Shown here piece by piece: positions 59,194 through 64,000 of a DNA stretch of 64,000 nucleotides (the first letter of the stretch is position 1; each line of letters begins with the position of its first letter). Below the pieces are notes generated by a model. That model had not been told where the DNA came from, did no database searches, and saw only the letters and a list, made by a program, of their open reading frames with translations. Both the position numbers and the translations under genes were made by a program. This stretch comes from Cordia subcordata (taxonomy: Eukaryota > Streptophyta > Magnoliopsida > Boraginales > Cordiaceae): assembly GCA_028554755.1 (NCBI GenBank), contig JAPTOF010000001.1:8538501-8602500 (forward strand). Direction: 5' to 3'.

Positions 59194-59424
59194 GGGCCTG
59201 TTGGATAGGTTTTCTTTAAGGAAAAAAATACTTTTCTTCTTGAAAAAGTTACATTAAATTTGTAAAAACAATTTGATTTGGCTTCCAAAAAAAACTAAAA
59301 CTCTGAAAAAAGTTCAAATACAACTTTTTTTAGAAGCCAGAAATTTTAGTTTCTAAAAAAAATTATTTTTCAAAAGTTTTTTTAAAAAAAATACTTTAAA
59401 AAAAAAGTCAATCCAAACATGCCT
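59194..59424. mobile_element. Tourist-like MITE, family 1 (reverse orientation)
   Basis: The ends are GGGCCTGTTGGATAGG and the inverse of AAGGCATGTTTGGATTG. It shares the TTACATTAAATTTGTAAAAAC core with the copy at 42629. The target duplication is no longer clear (AAT / TTA). Confidence 0.75.
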
Positions 59425-60815
59425 TAAATATAATGAACGAAACAAGAAAAAAGACGAGGAGGCTCACAAATTACAAACATCGGACCTTTACCACGCGTAC
59501 AAACTTTAATAAAATTGGGCTAATTACAACAAAAGATGCAAGGGCTCAAGCCAAGCCCAAATTTAAACGACAAACAAGTTACGTGTGCTAATTAGCATTA
59601 GAAAACCAACAAACATACAGCAGTGCAGTCTATTCATGAAAAATTCATTAATGAAGGTGTCGAAAAATAATTATATATTAAAAAATTAATAAATTTATCA
59701 TTTTCATCTAAATAGACAAATTTGAGTTATATTCATCATAAAACTAATAAAATAACACAAATAACTTTACAGCACAATAAAGAAAATGATAAAAATAAAA
59801 TAATTATAATCCAAGTACGAAATTGTTAGATATCATAAGCAATTCTAATTTCTACCCTTGAAACGTAAAAGACAAGATAGACAGATAGATAGGTAGACAG
59901 AGTCCAAACCCCAAAACCAAATAAGTGAACCGTTTGAATTGTTCAGGACCACCAACTCCTTTATTAAATAATTTGGTCATTTGAAGACTCCGTTATAAAA
60001 GGCCTAACCAGAGAATATTGTTTAAGGACGACTTTATAAGCACCAATAAAAGTGCTCTTGAGTGATCATTGAGGTTGGAAGAAAATGGGTTCTTAAATAA
60101 AGATCCTCCTTTCTCGACTTCGCTTCCATCTGAAGTAAATTATTGGATGATCAAATTAATCATCTCGATCGCAGCAATGCGTACTTTCTTTATGTTCTAA
60201 TCATTTTTTTTGGGATAAAATGTACGTCATTTAGTGTAATTTGTCTAATTAATTAATTATTCTTTATACTTTAAAATTTATAATATTTTCTCGTGTTTTT
60301 TAAAAGATGGCACGTGATATATATCTTACATTGACCTTTTTGTTTACATTAATTTATTGTGCATCATAAGCATCTTTTGTGAGTCTTTGACCAATATTAA
60401 AATTTGTAATAGATTGTATAAATTTTACAAAATTATCCTTATTTTTAGTTAACAACGATTAGATAATAACAGGTGATTGTGCTACATTCTAAAAAGTTAA
60501 TGTGATAAATTTTAAAAAAATAAAGAAGTAATTACTTGGCTGGACAAACTATAGAGTGGTAATTAATTAATTAAATAGATCATATAAGGGTATCATACCA
60601 CTTTTTCAAAAACATAATGAATAATGTGATAAGTTTAGAAATATAGGAAATAAATCAACTAATTAGATAAATTACATGTAATAACATGTATATTACCCTT
60701 TTTCCTCACTCATTTTGCTTATTATTTTCCCTTCGTTTTTATTATTTATTTGGATACTGGGACAATGACGAGAATAGACAGTTGATTTCCACCGGCCACC
60801 ATAAACCAAGAAGCT
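59425..60815. other. AT-rich spacer
   Basis: A short AGATAGATAGGTAGACAG repeat lies near 59879. No gene recognised. Confidence 0.5.
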
Positions 60816-61097
60816 AAGAATCAAACTCTGCCCCCAGGGGCATAGGTGAGTTGGTAAGTGGCCAGGTGATTAGGGTGAAGACACCCTGACAACGCGGGAT
60901 CGAGTCCGTGTGGCGGCAGTACTCCGCTGAAATATTGCGGGGGCTGTTGCTGGATTTCCACGCCCGTTGGTCCTCTCCCTGGTCGGGCTGCCACTCACGC
61001 ACATCCCTCGATTTACCTCCCGCCTGGTTAAGGGGCCTCTGGCCAGGTGGGAAAGGGGTTCTCCTTTGGTTAACCCTTTTAAGAAGAATCAAACTCT
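60816..61097 (+). mobile_element. tRNA-derived SINE with 14-bp target-site duplication
   Basis: The element, about 60830-61083, is flanked by AAGAATCAAACTCT at 60816-60829 and 61084-61097. Near its start are an RNA polymerase III A box TAGGTGAGTTGG (60843-60854) and a B box GGATCGAGTCC (60897-60907), spaced as in tRNA-derived SINEs. It ends in CCCTTTT. It is conspicuously richer in GC than its surroundings. The reading frames across it are incidental. Confidence 0.9.
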
Positions 61098-62765
61098 CCC
61101 ACCTAGCTAGTCTATGTAGATTTTGTCTTTTTCTATTTTTTCTTTTTTCTTTTTTCCCTTTAACAAAGACATAGCTGTGTTAGTTTGGCTTTCTTTTTTT
61201 CTCGATGATTAAGATAGAACAACTAATAATTCAATAAAAATTTTAATTGAAATTCCAAATGGACATGCATTCTCAATTAATTTTACCTAATTAAGATAAA
61301 AAAAAAAACAAATTGTGGATTCTATTTACAAAACTTATAGTACTAAATTGTATATGATGGAGATTCTCTTACGCAAATGCATAATCTAATTCAGAAGCCA
61401 ACACGCAATGATTTCTTTAAAATTGACTACTCATGCACTTTCCTTTTCCTCCTTTTTCGCGGTGTTGCAGATTTTTTTGGGAAGAGAGAAAGAAGAAGAA
61501 GAAAGGGGGTTAGGAAACAAACTATTCTATACCCCTCACTATGCGGGGGGTGATATATTTTTTAAGATTTTTAATGATTTTTTTAACCTTAGAACATATA
61601 TTAATTCATATTTCAATTTATTAAGAAATAATTTGTCAATAAAGTATTTTTAATTTTAAAATATTGATGTATCATTACTATTTTAGTTCCAAATCATAAT
61701 AATATGCTCACCTATCAAAAACAAAATATTGATTGTAGCAATTAAAAAAAAATGGAAGATTTTGGAAAAGGCATATTTTTTGGCTGGGAAAAAGGATACA
61801 AACACATGGCCATTTAAATGTCAATTGCTGTTAGTGAATAAATGGAATGGAGTCTTATGTATGACTTGTCATGAAATAATCAAAAGAGAACAGTTGGTTG
61901 CATGCTTATTGAACCAAGCTACTGTAACTAGTTGTAACACATTGCACTATGATTTAAATCTAACTGATATCTTTACTTATATATAAGATTCCCAAATTAA
62001 TCAATAATTTAGATATTTTGAAAATGATGGGTGATTGTTAAAGAAATCTTAAAAAAAAATTGCTAGGAGAACCGGTCGATCAGTAGCTTGGGAAGTGCGA
62101 CCTATTAGACTAGTGTAAATATTAGTCCTACCAATCGGGGGGACAAATCCATTGATTGGTTGGCGGGTAAGGCCAGTGAACATATTGTTTCGATTGGTCA
62201 ATGCAACTAGTCAACAGGTAAAGTTAAAACGTGATGGTGATTGTTTAAATAAGTTTTTGACAATTAAGCTACTTACAATTATGTGTTCAGACCAAACAAA
62301 GTTTAGTCTATAAAAAGATAATGTTAGAAGCCATTTTAGACATGAAAAATGTCTAATATCAATCCGACGTTACTCATACACTTTCAGATTGAAATTTAAG
62401 TTGCTTTTATTGCAAAAAGAATAACTTGAAGCCTTAAACTTTCCTGCTACCCTCCATTAAGTATCAGTGCGCTGATAGAATTGTGCAAATCACTTCATGT
62501 TATAGATTTCATTATTTCCGGAAAGATATTGGCAGTTTGGCACAAAGACTTTCACGCATCTGATTGGTAGAAACAAATAATCCTTAAAGAAAACGGCATT
62601 TATGATTTAACAAGTGGTGGGGACAAATAACCTCAAAGAAGATGACATGTAACAGCACACATTGAAGCCATTTTTCAACGTTGATACCATCTACTCTTTA
62701 AAATATCAAAGCAAATTTCTGTGGCTTCTAGGCTGTAGCCTCCTGAGTTCTTTCCTTTCTCTCCA
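61098..62765. other. Spacer upstream of gene H
   Basis: No gene recognised. The frame at 61729-61986 has no domain. A frame from 62662 overlaps the start of H out of phase and encodes a hydrophobic stretch, but it is not continuous with H. No clear TATA box. Confidence 0.5.
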
Positions 62766-63275
62766 ATGGCAACTGAAGATAAACAGCAGCTCAAATGGGA
62801 AGGCAAAGTTACAGCAGAAGTTAATGATGCAACAGCAGGACAAGTATGGCCTCTCTTGGAAGATTTCTGCAACCTTCATAAGTGGCTTCCGCGAATCGAT
62901 ACATGCTGCCATGTTGAAGGAGTCTATGGCGAGCCTGGCCTAATTCGTTACTGCGCCTCCACGGTACCTTCTCCATCAGACGATGGCGATACGAAAATTG
63001 TCAATCGATGGTGCAAGGAGAAGTTGCTAGCGATGGATCCGACTAACAAGTCTTTAAGCTATGAAATTTTGGACAACAACTTGGGATTTAAATATTATGA
63101 GGCGAAGTTGAAGGTTTTGCCTACTGATAAAGAGGGGAAACATGGGTGCCAAATTGAGTGGTCCTTCATGGCTGACCCCATTGATGGCTATACTTGTGCA
63201 GCCTTGCGTGCTTATCTTGAATCATCTCTTCAAGGCATGGTAGAGAAAATGGAGAAAGCATTGCAGCAAAGTTGA
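62766..63275 (+). CDS. Cytosolic-type LFS-like SRPBCC protein, gene H
   Basis: 169 residues, intronless. An in-frame TAG ten codons upstream (62736) fixes the ATG at 62766, and there is no signal peptide. The domain starts at W11: TAGQVWPLLEDFCNLHKWLP (23-42), CCHVEG, GLIRYC with R61, RWCKEKL with E85, SYEILDNNLGFKYYEA, CQIEWSFMADPIDGYT, and a C-terminal helix LQGMVEKMEKAL. Of all seven copies this fits the LFS-like consensus best, including the Arg and Glu positions I take as LFS Arg71 and Glu88, Cys35 and Cys48. It may represent the ancestral type from which the signal-peptide members arose. Cytosolic enzyme or ligand-binding protein; substrate unknown. Confidence 0.94.
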   Translation: MATEDKQQLKWEGKVTAEVNDATAGQVWPLLEDFCNLHKWLPRIDTCCHVEGVYGEPGLIRYCASTVPSPSDDGDTKIVNRWCKEKLLAMDPTNKSLSYEILDNNLGFKYYEAKLKVLPTDKEGKHGCQIEWSFMADPIDGYTCAALRAYLESSLQGMVEKMEKALQQS

Positions 63276-64000
63276 GCGTGTGTTTGAATTAAGGAGTTTA
63301 AAACTTGTTAGAGCTATTCTTTAAAATTAATCACTTGAGTTCGAATCTTATGTGCTTGTTTTAGAAATTATTTGTGCATAGATTGAACTTCTAATATTTC
63401 ATCTCATTTACTCCCTTCTGTACTCAGATTTTCATCCCACTTTTGTATGTTGAACAAGCTTGTTTTCTTCCTCTTTTAATCACTTTTATATATCTCTTTG
63501 TCCAGAAAAGGAAGGAAGTGAATGACCTTAAATTTGTTGGTACTTGTTTAATTTAATTATCGATAATTTATTTGTGTTGGTTTTCCAAAATCAAATGTCT
63601 TGTAATAATATCTAGTACATTTCAATTTTAAAGGGGGGAAAAAAATATGTAGTGGCGTGACACGAGGAGAGAGCAACAGAGAGTCGACCACTTCCTCTTT
63701 TTGGTCGGGCCACTCTGCAATCAAAAGTCAAAGTGCTTATCATTATTATTTTCTTTAGTCTAACATGAGTGCACGGCACTTTTTTTTCTGGTGTCAAAAT
63801 TTCACGAAGCTTTATGATGAGAAAAAGTTTCACCTATACTCTTATTATTTATATTCTCTTATCGGTGTTAAAATTTACAATTAAAAAAAATATTAATAAT
63901 CTTATTTGTTTGTTTTTTTTTTTTGGTTAACCACGTAAATAACAATTAGTAAAAGCAAAATATATATACATCCGATCTTAATTAACAAAAAAATCAATTT
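63276..64000. other. Gene H 3' UTR and spacer
   Basis: AT-rich, no gene recognised to the end of the window. Confidence 0.5.

Noticed and set aside
60814..61174. Open frames on both strands near 61 kb
   Set aside because: They cross the GC-rich SINE and have no protein-domain similarity.
62662..62943. Frame overlapping the start of gene H with a hydrophobic segment
   Set aside because: It is out of phase with H and continues as unrelated sequence. An in-frame stop at 62736 separates H from any upstream leader unless an unseen intron exists.

Overview
The window looks like nuclear DNA of a flowering plant. It is very AT-rich and gene-poor, and is packed with plant-type transposable elements: Tourist MITEs, CACTA, hAT, MULE-like and Helitron elements, LINEs, a tRNA-derived SINE and LTR elements. 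I cannot assign the species. There is no sign of prokaryotic organisation and I saw no CRISPR array.

All the recognisable genes belong to one family. They form a same-strand (+) tandem array of seven intact intronless genes of the lachrymatory-factor-synthase-like (LFS-like) SRPBCC/Polyketide_cyc2 (Bet v 1 fold) group, plus one pseudogene with its promoter and several shorter broken pieces. The intact genes are at 10361-10939 (A), 23690-24265 (B), 36099-36677 (D), 45745-46308 (E), 49820-50347 (F), 54915-55439 (G) and 62766-63275 (H). A, B, D and pseudogene C (34109) form a close subfamily with signal peptides. E and G are a second, diverged subfamily with signal peptides. F and H lack a signal peptide and most resemble classical cytosolic LFS-like proteins. 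In the right half, secreted and non-secreted members alternate (E, F, G, H).

Left half (1-37 kb): the A-D genes sit in repeated segments that share far-upstream spacer blocks, a near-identical proximal promoter (GTGATCAC-type palindrome followed by CTATATAA) and the same 3' UTR. These duplicates were later split by insertions. They include an LTR element with a target-site duplication (2776-5948), a Tourist MITE (6641-7044), a long-TIR element (8441-9578), a 5.5-kb CACTA element carrying exons that resemble the splicing factor SLU7 (13919-19470), a Helitron (19971-20701), a LINE inside the 3' UTR of B (24336-26269), and a 1.3-kb hAT-type element with a strikingly GC-rich core (32719-34013) inside the promoter of C. 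C also ends in a CACTA terminus and carries stop codons created by C-to-T changes.

Right half (37-64 kb): genes are separated by AT-rich spacer holding a long-TIR fold-back element, a second dead LINE (about 40075-42550), several related Tourist-type MITEs, microsatellites, a fragment of gene G (56348-56429) and a SINE with a 14-bp target-site duplication (60830-61083).

Reaction and substrate of this array are unknown. In the signal-peptide members, the position that seems to match the catalytic Glu of LFS is His, with a Glu two residues earlier. Together with possible glycosylation sites and a conserved Cys pair, this suggests a secreted branch with changed chemistry or a ligand-binding role. 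That is inference from the sequence, not a demonstrated function.
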